A stretch of 64,000 bases of DNA from Bacillota bacterium (GCA_023399055.1 JAEWQV010000034.1:124001-188000), one strand, 5' to 3'. Shown: positions 17,282 through 27,572, counted from the first letter of the stretch. Numbers and translations are program-made. Notes: generated by a model not told the origin, from the letters alone.

Positions 17282-18384
17282 TAAGAGTTCTACAAGTAGT
17301 AAATGATATGCATCGGGCGGGATTGGAAACAATGCTCATGAATTACTTCAAGAATATAGATAGAAGCAAAATACAGTTTGATTTTCTCACCCACCGTCCC
17401 GAAAAAAATGACTATGACGATGAAATTATTAGTCTGGGCGGAAAAATTTACTACGCTCCAAGATTGTATCCGCAGAATTATCCGGTATATTTCAAATGGA
17501 TGAAAAAATTCTGGGCAGAGCATCCAGAATATAAAATTGTTCATTCACACATTGATTCAATGAGTTATCTTGTTTTATTGACTGCTAAAAAAGCTGGTGT
17601 ACCTGTCCGAATTGCGCATAGTCATAATACTTCTATAGATAGAGACTTTAAATATGCCTTAAAACAATTTTTCCGTTATAGAATTACATCGGCTGCTAAT
17701 TACTATCTCGCGTGTGGGAAGGAAGCAGGACGGTTCTTGTTTGGAAATAAAGCTTTTCAGGTGATATCCAACGCTGTTAATGCAGAACAGTTTTACTTTG
17801 ATTCGACGGTCAGAAATACGAAACGGAAAGAACTAAGCATTGATGATCAAATTGTAGTTGGTCATGTAGGAAGACTTTCCTACCAGAAAAATCATAAATA
17901 TTTATTAAAAATATTTGCTGAAATAGAAAAGCAAAAAAAGAAATCAGTTTTATTGCTTGTAGGAACGGGTGAAAAGGAACAAGAAATTCGAAAACAAGCA
18001 AAACAGCTTTCTATAGAGGAAAAGGTGATTTTTTTAGGTAATCGTAGTGATGTACATCAACTTTATCAAGCAATGGATGTGCTTGTTTTGCCATCTTTTT
18101 TTGAAGGGATTCCAGTAGTAGGAGTTGAAGCACAGTTTGCGGATCTGCCGTGCATTTTTTCAGATAAGGTCCCTAAAGAGGTTGCTTTCAATAAAAAAAC
18201 TCAATTTCTTTCATTAAGAGATACGCCCGAAAGCTGGGCGGTGAGAATTATTGAAAGCAGTAGGAGAAACAGAAGCTCAGATAGAAATGATATTGTTAAC
18301 AGCCACTATAATATCAAAACTGCATATAAAATGCTGGAAGATTATTATTTTGAGCAATATAAAAGGTTTAAGAATGAGGATTAG
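17278..18384 (+). CDS. GT4-family glycosyltransferase (EpsF-like)
   Basis: 368 residues. It starts MIRVLQVVNDMHRAGLETML, the opening typical of EpsF-type exopolysaccharide transferases, followed by VHSHIDSMSYLVL and RIAHSHNT. The donor-binding half has VGHVGRLSYQKNHKYLLKIF and EGIPVVGVE, the E-x7-E motif. Start overlaps the previous stop (ATGA), so it is co-translated. The acceptor and donor sugars are unknown. Related proteins are often annotated as galacturonosyl- or N-acetylglucosaminyl-transferases, which cannot be decided here. Confidence 0.88.
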   Translation: MIRVLQVVNDMHRAGLETMLMNYFKNIDRSKIQFDFLTHRPEKNDYDDEIISLGGKIYYAPRLYPQNYPVYFKWMKKFWAEHPEYKIVHSHIDSMSYLVLLTAKKAGVPVRIAHSHNTSIDRDFKYALKQFFRYRITSAANYYLACGKEAGRFLFGNKAFQVISNAVNAEQFYFDSTVRNTKRKELSIDDQIVVGHVGRLSYQKNHKYLLKIFAEIEKQKKKSVLLLVGTGEKEQEIRKQAKQLSIEEKVIFLGNRSDVHQLYQAMDVLVLPSFFEGIPVVGVEAQFADLPCIFSDKVPKEVAFNKKTQFLSLRDTPESWAVRIIESSRRNRSSDRNDIVNSHYNIKTAYKMLEDYYFEQYKRFKNED

Positions 18385-19405
18385 TATTATGGTAGCTGGA
18401 CATAGGAATATAAAACGAATAGCTCATCGTATGATCGAAGAATTGGATGCGACAAAAAGAGTTGCAAAGGTTACCTCGTGGAGTGATGCCCTTATAACTT
18501 TAAGAGCAAAAATTGATATTCAGATTATGAATCATAATGGGTATATGGAAACAGCTGGATTTAAAAAGCATTTAATAAAAAAACACAAAGTAATGTTGGA
18601 ATACTTTGAAAATGCTTTTTCCAATTATATTGCATCCTATGACTTTAATAGGACAAGTTGCAATGGAGCTTCCGAGTTTGAAAACTGTATATGGGTATGT
18701 TGGTGGCAAGGCGAAGAGCATGCTCCTGATATTGTGAAAAAATGTATTAATTCTATTCGCCATAATGTAAATGGTCGTAGAGTAATTGTAATTACAGAAA
18801 CTAACTACAAAGATTATGTTAGTTTCCCGGAATGGATTGAAGAAAAAAGAAAAAAAGGCATTATATCACGTACACATTATTCTGATTTGCTCAGACTAGA
18901 GTTACTGGCAAAGCATGGTGGAATGTGGGTAGATTCAACTTTTTTTTGTACTGGTAATGCGTTAGAACAGTATTTATCCTGGCCTGTATGGTCAATTAAA
19001 AGACCAGACTATTTCCATGCGTCTATTGCATCTGGGTATTTTGCAAATTATTCGTTTGGATGTGATTTTGAACACCGCAGTATATTTGCTATCCTACGCG
19101 ATTTCGCTTTTCAATATTGGAGAATGAATGATTCGATGATAGATTATCTTTTTTTAGATTATCTAATTGTGTTGGTTCAAAGACACAGTGAAAAGGTTAA
19201 TGGAGCATTTAAGGATATTACTTCTAATAATCCAATGTGTGACGAGTTATATAAAAGACTGGCAAATCCGTATGATGAGAAAAAGTGGCAGGAACTAAAA
19301 GAAGATACGTATATGTTTAAACTTAGTTGGAAGCAGTCATATCCTAAGGAGAAAAATGGGGAAAAGACGTTTTATGGGATGCTGTTAGATGGAAAACTGT
19401 CGTAG
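18374..19405 (+). CDS. Capsular polysaccharide synthesis glycosyltransferase (GT32/Caps_synth-like)
   Basis: 343 residues from ATG 18374 (AAAAGG seven bases upstream; 11-base overlap with the previous gene). The frame continues upstream but would run through the previous gene. The central region IWVCWWQGEEHAPDIVKKCI, then SDLLRLELLAKHGGMWVDST, is the Caps_synth/GT32 pattern, with a DxD-like metal site at the end of GGMWVDS. It is probably a GT-A transferase adding a branch or main-chain sugar. The N-terminal 90 residues are helical and do not match anything I recognise. Confidence 0.8.
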   Translation: MRISIMVAGHRNIKRIAHRMIEELDATKRVAKVTSWSDALITLRAKIDIQIMNHNGYMETAGFKKHLIKKHKVMLEYFENAFSNYIASYDFNRTSCNGASEFENCIWVCWWQGEEHAPDIVKKCINSIRHNVNGRRVIVITETNYKDYVSFPEWIEEKRKKGIISRTHYSDLLRLELLAKHGGMWVDSTFFCTGNALEQYLSWPVWSIKRPDYFHASIASGYFANYSFGCDFEHRSIFAILRDFAFQYWRMNDSMIDYLFLDYLIVLVQRHSEKVNGAFKDITSNNPMCDELYKRLANPYDEKKWQELKEDTYMFKLSWKQSYPKEKNGEKTFYGMLLDGKLS

Positions 19406-19467
19406 GAAGCTGGATGTTTCAATTGTAAAAACATTCACAATATCGAACAGGTGGAAGGGACAATAAA

Positions 19468-20532
19468 ATGGCAGGGATTAACTTAAATAACAAGGTAATT
19501 TTAATTACAGGTGTGGCAGGATTCATTGGATCTAATTTGGCAAAGCGTTTGCTGGCGGATACAGATGATGCAAAAATTATCGGTATAGACAATATAAATG
19601 ACTACTATGATGTGAAATTGAAGGAAGCGAGGCTGGCAGAATTGTCTGCCCAGCCCAATTTTACGTTTATAAAGGGATCCATTGCGGATAAGCAATTGAT
19701 TCATAATATTTTCAACGAATATCAGCCAACTATTGTTGTCAATCTGGCGGCGCAGGCTGGAGTGAGATATTCCATTACGAATCCCGACGTTTACATCGAG
19801 TCAAATTTAATAGGATTTTACAACATCCTCGAATCCTGTCGCAATTCTTACGAGAACGGTGCAAAGGGAGTAGAGCATTTGGTGTATGCATCTAGCTCTT
19901 CTGTATATGGTGCAAATAAGAAAGTTCCCTACAGTATAGAAGACAAAGTAGATAACCCTGTTTCACTCTATGCAGCTACCAAGAAGTCGAATGAGCTGTT
20001 GGCGCATGCTTATAGTAAACTGTATAACATTCCATCAACAGGATTGAGATTTTTCACGGTTTATGGACCAGCCGGACGCCCTGATATGGCTTACTTTGGC
20101 TTTACAGATAAGCTTCGGGAGGGTAAGAAAATTCAGATTTTCAATTATGGTAATTGTAAGCGTGATTTTACTTACATTGATGATATCATCGAGGGCGTAT
20201 TCAGAGTCCTACAGAAAGCACCTGAAAAAAAGGCTGGCGAAGATGGGTTACCTCTTCCACCGTATAAAATCTATAACATCGGTAATCAGAAGCCGGAAAA
20301 TCTGTTGGACTTTGTGGACATTTTGCAGCAGGAGCTCATACGTGCAGGGGTTTTGTCAGAGAATTACGATTTTGACACTCATAAGGAACTGGTTTCAATG
20401 CAGCCTGGAGATGTACCTGTTACATATGCAGATACCACTGCACTGGAGCACGATTTTGGATTCAGACCAAGTACACCCTTAAGAGAAGGGCTGCGCAAAT
20501 TTGCAGAATGGTATAAAGGCTATTATATCTAA
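19468..20532 (+). CDS. UDP-glucuronate 4-epimerase (NAD-dependent SDR)
   Basis: 354 residues, extended SDR. The NAD-binding motif is ITGVAGFIGSNLAKRLL. The active-site S-Y-K set includes ASSSSVYG and Y168xxxK172 (LYAATKKSNE). NINDYYDVKLKEARL near the N-terminus, and RFFTVYGPAGRPDMAYFGFT, are typical of UDP-glucuronate 4-epimerases that make UDP-galacturonate. The next gene supplies UDP-glucuronate, so the pair should give the polymer uronic acids. The family is certain; the exact substrate is inferred from motifs and neighbour. Confidence 0.88.
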   Translation: MAGINLNNKVILITGVAGFIGSNLAKRLLADTDDAKIIGIDNINDYYDVKLKEARLAELSAQPNFTFIKGSIADKQLIHNIFNEYQPTIVVNLAAQAGVRYSITNPDVYIESNLIGFYNILESCRNSYENGAKGVEHLVYASSSSVYGANKKVPYSIEDKVDNPVSLYAATKKSNELLAHAYSKLYNIPSTGLRFFTVYGPAGRPDMAYFGFTDKLREGKKIQIFNYGNCKRDFTYIDDIIEGVFRVLQKAPEKKAGEDGLPLPPYKIYNIGNQKPENLLDFVDILQQELIRAGVLSENYDFDTHKELVSMQPGDVPVTYADTTALEHDFGFRPSTPLREGLRKFAEWYKGYYI

Positions 20533-20597
20533 GGATAGTTAAGGCAGCATATGGAAAGCGGTTATATTAACAAAGCGATTAAATTGGAGGATTATAA

Positions 20598-21839
20598 ATG
20601 AAAGCTTATAAAGTCGCTGTTGCCGGAACCGGATACGTCGGGTTGTCAATTGCTTCGCTTTTAGCTCAGCATAACCAGGTAACTGCAGTGGATATCATTC
20701 CGGAAAAAGTTGATCTGATTAATCAAAAAAAATCATCGATTCAGGATGAGTATATTGAAAAGTATCTGGCGGAGAAGGAGCTTAATTTAACAGCAACGCT
20801 GGATGCAAGAAAGGCTTATTCTGATGCGGATTTTGTGGTTATAGCTGCACCAACAAACTATGACAGTAAGAAAAACTTCTTTGATACTTCCGCTGTAGAA
20901 GTAGTCATAAAATTAGTCATAGAATATAATCCGGAAGCAGTTATAGTAATTAAGTCCACGATTCCAGTGGGTTATACGTCGTATGTCAGAGAAAAGTTTA
21001 ATCATAAAAATATAATCTTCAGCCCGGAATTCCTAAGAGAGAGTAAAGCCTTATATGACAATCTGTACCCTAGTCGAATCATAGTTGGAACGGATATGGA
21101 GGATGAACGATTAGTGGAGGCGGCACACACCTTTGCAGAACTTCTGCAGCGAGGAGCGATAAAAGATAACATTGAAACTTTATATATGGGTTTTACCGAA
21201 GCAGAAGCAGTGAAGTTATTTGCCAATACCTATCTGGCACTTCGAGTATCATTTTTCAATGAATTGGATACATATGCTGAAATAAAAGGACTGGACACAA
21301 AAAAAATAATTCAGGGAGTATGTCTTGACCCAAGAATTGGTACTTACTATAACAATCCTTCTTTTGGATACGGAGGATATTGTCTTCCAAAAGATACTAA
21401 GCAACTACTGGCCAATTACGCCGATGTTCCGGAGAATTTGATACAAGCGATTGTAGAAAGCAATCGGACAAGGAAATCTTTTATTGCTGATCGTGTTTTG
21501 GAGCTGGCAGGTGCTTATGAAGCGAATGACAGTTGGGATGCCAGCAAAGAAAAAGAAGTAATTGTCGGCGTATATCGGCTGACGATGAAAAGCGACAGCG
21601 ACAATTTTCGTCAAAGTTCAATTCAAGGTGTTATGAAGAGAATAAAAGCTAAGGGTGCAACGATAATTGTTTATGAACCAACGCTTAAGGATGTAGATAC
21701 TTTCTTTGGAAGCAAGGTTGTAAATGATTTAGATGTATTTAAAAAACAAAGCCAGGCAATTATTGCAAATAGATATGATAGTTGTCTGAATGATGTAAGG
21801 AACAAGATCTATACGCGCGATATTTTTCAAAGAGACTAG
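20598..21839 (+). CDS. ugd: UDP-glucose 6-dehydrogenase
   Basis: 413 residues. It oxidises UDP-glucose to UDP-glucuronate with two NAD+. Rossmann motif VAVAGTGYVGLSIASLLA starts at residue 6. The catalytic cysteine is C262 in GYGGYCLPKDTKQL. KSTIPVGYTS and FSPEFLRESKAL are the conserved substrate-binding stretches. The form matches the short UDP-glucose/GDP-mannose dehydrogenase type. It lies 65 bases after the UDP-glucuronate epimerase, with TTGGAGG-type ribosome binding. Confidence 0.92.
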   Translation: MKAYKVAVAGTGYVGLSIASLLAQHNQVTAVDIIPEKVDLINQKKSSIQDEYIEKYLAEKELNLTATLDARKAYSDADFVVIAAPTNYDSKKNFFDTSAVEVVIKLVIEYNPEAVIVIKSTIPVGYTSYVREKFNHKNIIFSPEFLRESKALYDNLYPSRIIVGTDMEDERLVEAAHTFAELLQRGAIKDNIETLYMGFTEAEAVKLFANTYLALRVSFFNELDTYAEIKGLDTKKIIQGVCLDPRIGTYYNNPSFGYGGYCLPKDTKQLLANYADVPENLIQAIVESNRTRKSFIADRVLELAGAYEANDSWDASKEKEVIVGVYRLTMKSDSDNFRQSSIQGVMKRIKAKGATIIVYEPTLKDVDTFFGSKVVNDLDVFKKQSQAIIANRYDSCLNDVRNKIYTRDIFQRD

Positions 21840-21867
21840 TCAATCAAAGATAATGAAAGGTGTCCAC

Positions 21868-22941
21868 ATGAAAAAAATAGTATTCATCATGCCGTCATTA
21901 GCAGGAGGAGGAGCGGAGCGGGTTGTGTCTATTTTAACAAATTACCTGGCTAAAAAAGATTATGAAGTAACAGTTTTTCTCCTGCGGGAAAATCAGTGTG
22001 TATACACATTGAGCGAACATGTAAAATTAGATATAAGCAGTATTGGAACAAATAATGGACTGATAAAAAAAGCAGCTACTGTAAGAAATATTAGAAAATT
22101 AATGATCAAAAATAAAAATGCAGTTTTTATTTCATTTTTAACGAATGAAAATTTATATACCACCTTTGCAGCTATAGGTTTGAATAGAAAGGTGATTATA
22201 TCTGAAAGAAACGATCCTTATCAAACAATCACAGGAGTTTTAAAAAAATACATAGTAAACAAATTATACGAAACCAGGCAATGCAAAAGAGTCGTTTTTC
22301 AAACAGACGGCGCAAAAAGTTTTTATAGTAAAAAAATACAGCACAAGGGAGAAATTATCGCAAATCCAATAAAAGAAGATTTGCCTATGCCATACTTAGG
22401 AGAGCGCAGAAAAGAAGTTGTGACCTTTGCTAGACTTGACCCTCAAAAAAATTTTCCGCTGCTTATAGAGGCATATGAACGCTTTCTTGAAAAGCATCCG
22501 GACTATTCTCTTTCAATCTATGGAAATGGAATAATGGAAGAAGAACTGAAAGAGCTGGTTTTGAATAAAAATTTGAACAGTAAAGTGCATTTTAAAGGGT
22601 TTACATCTTCGTTGCATGATCAGGTGCGTACCGCTTCCATGTTTGTATTGCCTTCGGATTATGAGGGGTTGTCCAATTCGATGCTGGAAGCAATGGCAAT
22701 TGGGCTGCCTTGTGTTTGTACCGATTGTTCTCCAGGTGGCGCTAGAATGTATATTGATAACGGAGTCAATGGCTTTCTTGTTCCTGTGAGAGATCCTGCG
22801 GCAATGTGTTCAGCGATGGACCAGATTGCCAGTAATAAACAGTTATCAGATAGCTTTTCTAAAGAAGCTGCAACTGTGCGTGAGAAACTATCCATCGAAG
22901 CTGTCGGAGTAAGATGGGAAAATATTATTAATGCTATTTAA
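21868..22941 (+). CDS. GT4-family glycosyltransferase
   Basis: 357 residues beginning MKKIVFIMPSLAGGGAERVV, the standard start of GT4 enzymes acting on polysaccharide intermediates. Other motifs are ISERNDPY, VVTFARLDPQKNFPLLIEAY and EGLSNSMLE in PSDYEGLSNSMLEAMA. An ATG at 21853 is in frame, but GAAAGGTG (21855-21862) is placed for ATG 21868. Sugar specificity unknown. Confidence 0.88.
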   Translation: MKKIVFIMPSLAGGGAERVVSILTNYLAKKDYEVTVFLLRENQCVYTLSEHVKLDISSIGTNNGLIKKAATVRNIRKLMIKNKNAVFISFLTNENLYTTFAAIGLNRKVIISERNDPYQTITGVLKKYIVNKLYETRQCKRVVFQTDGAKSFYSKKIQHKGEIIANPIKEDLPMPYLGERRKEVVTFARLDPQKNFPLLIEAYERFLEKHPDYSLSIYGNGIMEEELKELVLNKNLNSKVHFKGFTSSLHDQVRTASMFVLPSDYEGLSNSMLEAMAIGLPCVCTDCSPGGARMYIDNGVNGFLVPVRDPAAMCSAMDQIASNKQLSDSFSKEAATVREKLSIEAVGVRWENIINAI

Positions 22942-23007
22942 GCAAGGTATTAAAATAAAAGAGCCGTATGGTATATTCCAAATGATACCCTGCGGGTGGA
23001 GGTGTAA

Positions 23008-23871
23008 ATGAAAATACTGGTTACAGGAGCGAATGGCTATCTGGGGTTTGGTATTGTGAAACAACTGTTAAATGATGGATTTGAAGTAGTTGCTACAGAT
23101 CTGACAGTGACTCATGTTGATGAGCGTGCGAAAAGCGTGGAATGCAATATTTTTAATATAGATAATCCTTATGAGTATTTCGAAAATCCTGATGTAGTTT
23201 TGCATTTAGCCTGGAGGGATGGATTTGTACATAATTCCGATAATCATGTTCTTGACTTGCCATTTCATTTTTTATTCTTGAAGCGAATGATTGATTCTGG
23301 AATCGAAAGGGTAGCTATTCTGGGAAGTATGCATGAGATTGGCTTTTTTGAAGGGGCGATCAACGAAGATACGCCATGTAAGCCTATGAACCTTTATGGG
23401 ATAGCCAAAAACAGTCTAAGAGATATGATAGATCTGATTAGCGGGCAAAGAAAAACCCAGTTTCAGTGGTTAAGAGGTTATTATATCGTATCTAATTTGC
23501 AATTTGGAAATTCTATTTTTTCAAAAATTATTTGTGCAGAAAAAGAAGGGAAAGAGAAGTTTCCATTTACATCAGGTGAAAATCAATATGATTTTTTAGA
23601 TTATGAGGACTTTTGTTATCAAATTGCAGCAGCGGTGGAACAGGATAATGTTTTGGGAGTTATTAATATATGTTCTGGAAAACCTGAGAAGCTTGCTGAC
23701 AGAGTGGAACGGTTTATCAGGGAAAACCATTATAAAATAAAACTAGGGTATGGTGAGTTTCCCGATAGAGCCTATGATTCCAAGGCAGTTTGGGGAAACG
23801 ATAAAAAGATAAGACAAATATGCAGCAAGAAAAGGGATTCTCTAATCTCAGGAATATTATATGAAAGTTAA
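23008..23871 (+). CDS. NAD-dependent epimerase/dehydratase family protein
   Basis: 287-residue extended SDR with TGANGYLGFGIVKQL at the N-terminus and an active-site tyrosine and lysine in NLYGIAKNSL. It is shorter than typical UDP-glucose 4-epimerases. It probably epimerises or dehydrates a nucleotide sugar used by this operon; the substrate is not recognisable. GGAGGTG precedes the ATG, and the end overlaps the polymerase gene by 11 bases. Confidence 0.8.
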   Translation: MKILVTGANGYLGFGIVKQLLNDGFEVVATDLTVTHVDERAKSVECNIFNIDNPYEYFENPDVVLHLAWRDGFVHNSDNHVLDLPFHFLFLKRMIDSGIERVAILGSMHEIGFFEGAINEDTPCKPMNLYGIAKNSLRDMIDLISGQRKTQFQWLRGYYIVSNLQFGNSIFSKIICAEKEGKEKFPFTSGENQYDFLDYEDFCYQIAAAVEQDNVLGVINICSGKPEKLADRVERFIRENHYKIKLGYGEFPDRAYDSKAVWGNDKKIRQICSKKRDSLISGILYES

Positions 23872-25126
23872 AATATCTGCAATTACTCAATACTTTTTAA
23901 TTTATATTATGTTGCTCGTACCAGGTAGCTGTCTTTTTGCAAAGTATTTAACGGGAGATCAAAAGTATTATGCAATTATTATAATGTATATCATTTTATA
24001 CGCCTTAAACAAAAAATATAGGTGTAATTATTCGTTAATCTTTTCTATTTTACTTCTGATTTTTGTAGTCTTTACGAGGCTTTATACAAATGGTGGTGCA
24101 GGAATTTCAGCTTGGTTTCAATTTGTAGTGTGTATTATATCAACACAGATGGCAATCAGTGCAAATAAGAGAGAATTTTTAAGACGTTGGATAAATTTGG
24201 TTCAAATCTTTGCTGTCATCAGCATCATATTTTGGGTGGCATTTTTGGTTTCCCCTAGTTTGGTGAACGCGTGGCCAGCTGTTACCTTTGATACACAGAC
24301 AATGGGAACGAAAGGATATGAGATATATTTACACGGGAAAGGTGTGCTGCTCTATAGTTATCTCGAGATTCACCCGACCCGAAATTGTGGAATTTATACG
24401 GAACCAGGTGTATATCAAATTGTTTTAAATTCAGCTCTTTTTGTGTTGCTTTTTTGGAGAGAGAAGATAGGATTTAAGAGTGAAATAGAATACAAAAGGG
24501 CTGTGTTCATTGTTTTGTTATCACTGATAACCTGCCAGTCCACAACAGGATATATAGGAATGTTATTTATTATTTTGTTTTTCTATTTCTCCCGTAAGAA
24601 AGATCATAACACTTCAAAGGTTAAGCTTTATATTACAGGAGTAATGGCGGTCGGATTTATCGTTTTACTGGTAGATTATGCATACAGAGGAACAGAAAGT
24701 ATTGTATATATCCAGATTATTCATAAACTATTTGGAGATAACGGATCAGGGTTTAATATATCTGAAGGAACGGGATTATATAGATTGGGTACAATTATTG
24801 TTAGTCTGGCATCTGTGATCAAACATCCGCTAGGGGTTGGGTATGACACACTGAATGTTTTAAAGAAGGAATATGCATCCGGTCTCGTAGCAGCCAGCGT
24901 GGTGGCTTTTGCAGCTGTGTATGGCATTATTCCATGGATTATTAGTATGTATATGGTATTTAAACCTGTAATGAAATATGAGAAATTAGTGCCAGGAATA
25001 CTGTTTGCAATACTGTTCTTCAACACAACACTAGCACAAACAGATTTATTTTATCCATCTCTGATGATGATTCCACTGTATTTACTCTTAAACAAAAGAC
25101 TTGTGCGTAGAGGGGAACTAACATGA
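23861..25126 (+). CDS. O-antigen/exopolysaccharide polymerase, Wzy-like
   Basis: 421 residues with roughly ten membrane helices spread over the whole length and a larger extracytoplasmic loop (about residues 130-185, including a TRNCGIYTEPGVYQIVLN-like segment). HPTRNCGIYTEPGVYQ and KHPLGVGYDT match the poorly conserved Wzy/O-antigen ligase motifs (GIYxEPG, P.G.G). It should join undecaprenyl-linked repeats at the outer face of the membrane. Its start overlaps the upstream epimerase gene, and its stop overlaps the next start (ATGA). The call rests on topology, motif and context. Confidence 0.82.
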   Translation: MKVKISAITQYFLIYIMLLVPGSCLFAKYLTGDQKYYAIIIMYIILYALNKKYRCNYSLIFSILLLIFVVFTRLYTNGGAGISAWFQFVVCIISTQMAISANKREFLRRWINLVQIFAVISIIFWVAFLVSPSLVNAWPAVTFDTQTMGTKGYEIYLHGKGVLLYSYLEIHPTRNCGIYTEPGVYQIVLNSALFVLLFWREKIGFKSEIEYKRAVFIVLLSLITCQSTTGYIGMLFIILFFYFSRKKDHNTSKVKLYITGVMAVGFIVLLVDYAYRGTESIVYIQIIHKLFGDNGSGFNISEGTGLYRLGTIIVSLASVIKHPLGVGYDTLNVLKKEYASGLVAASVVAFAAVYGIIPWIISMYMVFKPVMKYEKLVPGILFAILFFNTTLAQTDLFYPSLMMIPLYLLLNKRLVRRGELT

Positions 25127-26049
25127 TTGATACGTTGATAATTGCTGCTGATAGGCATGCGTATTATTTTGAAAGAATTAACAACGAGCAGATTAGTATT
25201 CAGAATGTATTCAAGGATTCTATTTCGTTAAAACATAACTTATTACGATTATTTAGAAAGATGAAATGGAACTACACATATCTATATTACGGAGATTGGT
25301 TTAAACTTCTCCCAAAAGTCAACAAAATAATTGTATTAGATATGGCACTGGAAATCGATAATTGTCTGCTCAGGAATATCAGTAAAATGGCTCCGACGGC
25401 TGTTAAGAGTTTATATTCCTGGAATATTATCATAGATAATAAGAAATATAAAAAAATAAAAAATTTAGTGGATGAGGCAGGATTTAAATACTACTGCTAT
25501 GATAGAGGAAATTGTGAAAAATATAATTTTCACTTCAATACAATCATGTATGATCGTACTCTATGTCTTCCAAAGACAGAGGTAAAATTCGATACGATTT
25601 TTGTAGGATTCTTAAAGGATAAAAAAGATAAGCTTCTGAGTTTGTATGAAACATTCCAGAAAGCAAATGTTGATGCTAAATTTATTATTGTAGATTTGAA
25701 TGGACAAATATCTGGATTGCCCTTTGAAGTGAGAAACCAATATATTGATTATTCTTTATATCTTGAGATGGTTAATAACAGCCAATCAATTTTAGATATA
25801 GTACAAGCTGATCAAGATGGTTTTTCAATGCGGGTCATGGAGTCTATTTTTTTAAATAAAAAGCTAATAACTACAAATAATGCGATAAAGGCTGCGAAAT
25901 TTTATAATAAAAATAACATTCTTGTGATGGATCTGGAACATATCTGTAAAGAGGATATCGTAGAATTTTTTCAACTAGAATTTCAAGGATATCCAGAAAG
26001 TATAAGAGATTATTATTCTGTAGAATCCTGGGTCGGGCGATTTGTATGA
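25123..26049 (+). CDS. Putative polysaccharide biosynthesis glycosyltransferase
   Basis: 308 residues, soluble. YSWNIIIDNKKY, then YYCYDRGNCEKYNFHFNTIM and TIFVGFLKDKKDKLL, resemble capsular or lipopolysaccharide biosynthesis proteins with a CgeB-like GT-B layout. DIVQADQDGFSMRVMESIFL is the equivalent of the donor-site motif. The catalytic assignment is uncertain. Start overlaps the polymerase stop by ATGA, consistent with tight coupling in the operon. Confidence 0.65.
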   Translation: MIDTLIIAADRHAYYFERINNEQISIQNVFKDSISLKHNLLRLFRKMKWNYTYLYYGDWFKLLPKVNKIIVLDMALEIDNCLLRNISKMAPTAVKSLYSWNIIIDNKKYKKIKNLVDEAGFKYYCYDRGNCEKYNFHFNTIMYDRTLCLPKTEVKFDTIFVGFLKDKKDKLLSLYETFQKANVDAKFIIVDLNGQISGLPFEVRNQYIDYSLYLEMVNNSQSILDIVQADQDGFSMRVMESIFLNKKLITTNNAIKAAKFYNKNNILVMDLEHICKEDIVEFFQLEFQGYPESIRDYYSVESWVGRFV

Positions 26050-26081
26050 TGTTGAATGGGATAATATTCAAGGAGAGCAGA

Positions 26082-27515
26082 ATGTTAAAAGGTAAACTGC
26101 AAAAAATTCCGTTAGGGGTAAGGGTCGCAATTGTATATACTGTCGCGTCAGTATTTTCTCGCGGTCTGTCAATGATTACGGTTCCTATTTTTACCAGGAT
26201 TATGTCGAAAAGTGAGATAGGAGTCGTTAATTTATATAATTCCTGGTACATATTAATCAATGTCGTAGCTACGCTTTCATTGACATCTGGCGGATTCCAG
26301 TCAGCAATGAAAGAATTTGAGGGAGAAAGAGATCAATATCAGTCCTCCGTACTTACGTTAACTTCAATAATGGCATTGCTCCTGGCAGGATTATATTTCA
26401 TTTGTCCTGGAATTTGGAATGACTTTATAGGACTACCTAAAGAATTGATGATACTGATGTTTTTTGCTTTTTTCTTTTTACCTGCACAGGATTTTTGGTT
26501 GTTGCGACAAAGGTATGAATATAAATATAAATTTGCGGCGGTTCTTACAATGGGAACAGCGCTTGTTGCAACGGTGGTATCCATTATAGTTGTCTTAAAA
26601 CTGATTAATATAGGGTCTAATAGAATTGCGGAAGGAAGAGTATATGCGACAAATGCAATATCTATATCAGTTGCAGCTATTTTGTGGATATACCTTTATG
26701 TAAAAGGAAAGGTAGTAGTAAATCTTAGGTATTGGAAGTATTCTTTAAGACTAAGCATTCCACTTATCGGCTATGGGTTTGCAAGCCAGATATTGAATGT
26801 TTCTGATCGTATGATGATTAGCAATCTGGTTGGAAATGATGCAGTGGGAATTTATAGTACCCTGTACACGGTTAGTTCGATTTCATTACTGGTTTGGGCG
26901 GCGATCAATGCATCTTTCATTCCTTATTTATATGAGAATATTGGGAAGAAAGAGAATAAGATTCGGGAAGTCTCGATTTCATTGATGGGTACGTATGCAA
27001 TCATTGCAGTTATTTTAGCATTTTTTGCACCGGAAATAATAAAGATTCTAGCAACAGAGGAATACTATGAAGCAATTTATATTATGCCTCCAATTGCTGC
27101 GGGAGTTTTCCTGACTTCTGTCTCTAACATGTATTCCAATCTACTGATATATTACAAAAGTACAAAATATATTATGTATTCCTCAGCTGTAGCAGCAGTG
27201 ATGAATGTTGCATTGAATTATGTTTTTATTAAAGCATTTGGATATATGGCAGCTGCTTATACAACTTTAATATCCTATATTATTTTAGCGGGTGGTCAGG
27301 CATTATTTGCAAGAAAGGTGCAGGTTAAGGAGAAGGGAGAAGCGTATATTTATAATGATAAAGCGGTTTGTTTGATGGCTGTGGTCACAATTGCAGCATC
27401 TCTTTTTGGACTATTACTATATCAGTATACAGTAATAAGATATATCATTACTGTGACGGGGGGAGTTGTTGGAGCGATGATTGCAATTAAAACAGTGAGA
27501 AAAATGAGAACGTAA
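26082..27515 (+). CDS. Repeat-unit flippase, Wzx-like (MOP superfamily)
   Basis: 477 residues with about 12-14 membrane helices. The N-terminus (VAIVYTVASVFSRGLSMITV, PIFTRIMSKSEIGVVNLYNS) is the classic RfbX/Wzx start. It should flip undecaprenyl-linked repeat units across the membrane. The open frame reaches back to ATG 26046, which overlaps the previous stop, but AAGGAGAG lies seven bases before ATG 26082. With the initiating transferase and the polymerase it completes a Wzx/Wzy pathway. Confidence 0.9.
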   Translation: MLKGKLQKIPLGVRVAIVYTVASVFSRGLSMITVPIFTRIMSKSEIGVVNLYNSWYILINVVATLSLTSGGFQSAMKEFEGERDQYQSSVLTLTSIMALLLAGLYFICPGIWNDFIGLPKELMILMFFAFFFLPAQDFWLLRQRYEYKYKFAAVLTMGTALVATVVSIIVVLKLINIGSNRIAEGRVYATNAISISVAAILWIYLYVKGKVVVNLRYWKYSLRLSIPLIGYGFASQILNVSDRMMISNLVGNDAVGIYSTLYTVSSISLLVWAAINASFIPYLYENIGKKENKIREVSISLMGTYAIIAVILAFFAPEIIKILATEEYYEAIYIMPPIAAGVFLTSVSNMYSNLLIYYKSTKYIMYSSAVAAVMNVALNYVFIKAFGYMAAAYTTLISYIILAGGQALFARKVQVKEKGEAYIYNDKAVCLMAVVTIAASLFGLLLYQYTVIRYIITVTGGVVGAMIAIKTVRKMRT

Positions 27516-27518
27516 AAA

Positions 27519-27550
27519 TATCAGTATTTTTTTCTTTAAAAATACTGATA
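27519..27550 (+). terminator. AT-rich hairpin after the flippase gene
   Basis: TATCAGTATTTTT (27519-27531) pairs with AAAAATACTGATA (27538-27550) as a perfect 13-base stem with a six-base loop. No T-run follows, so it may be a weak terminator or a stabilising 3' structure. Confidence 0.5.
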
Positions 27551-27572
27551 TAAAATTAATGAAATTTTATAA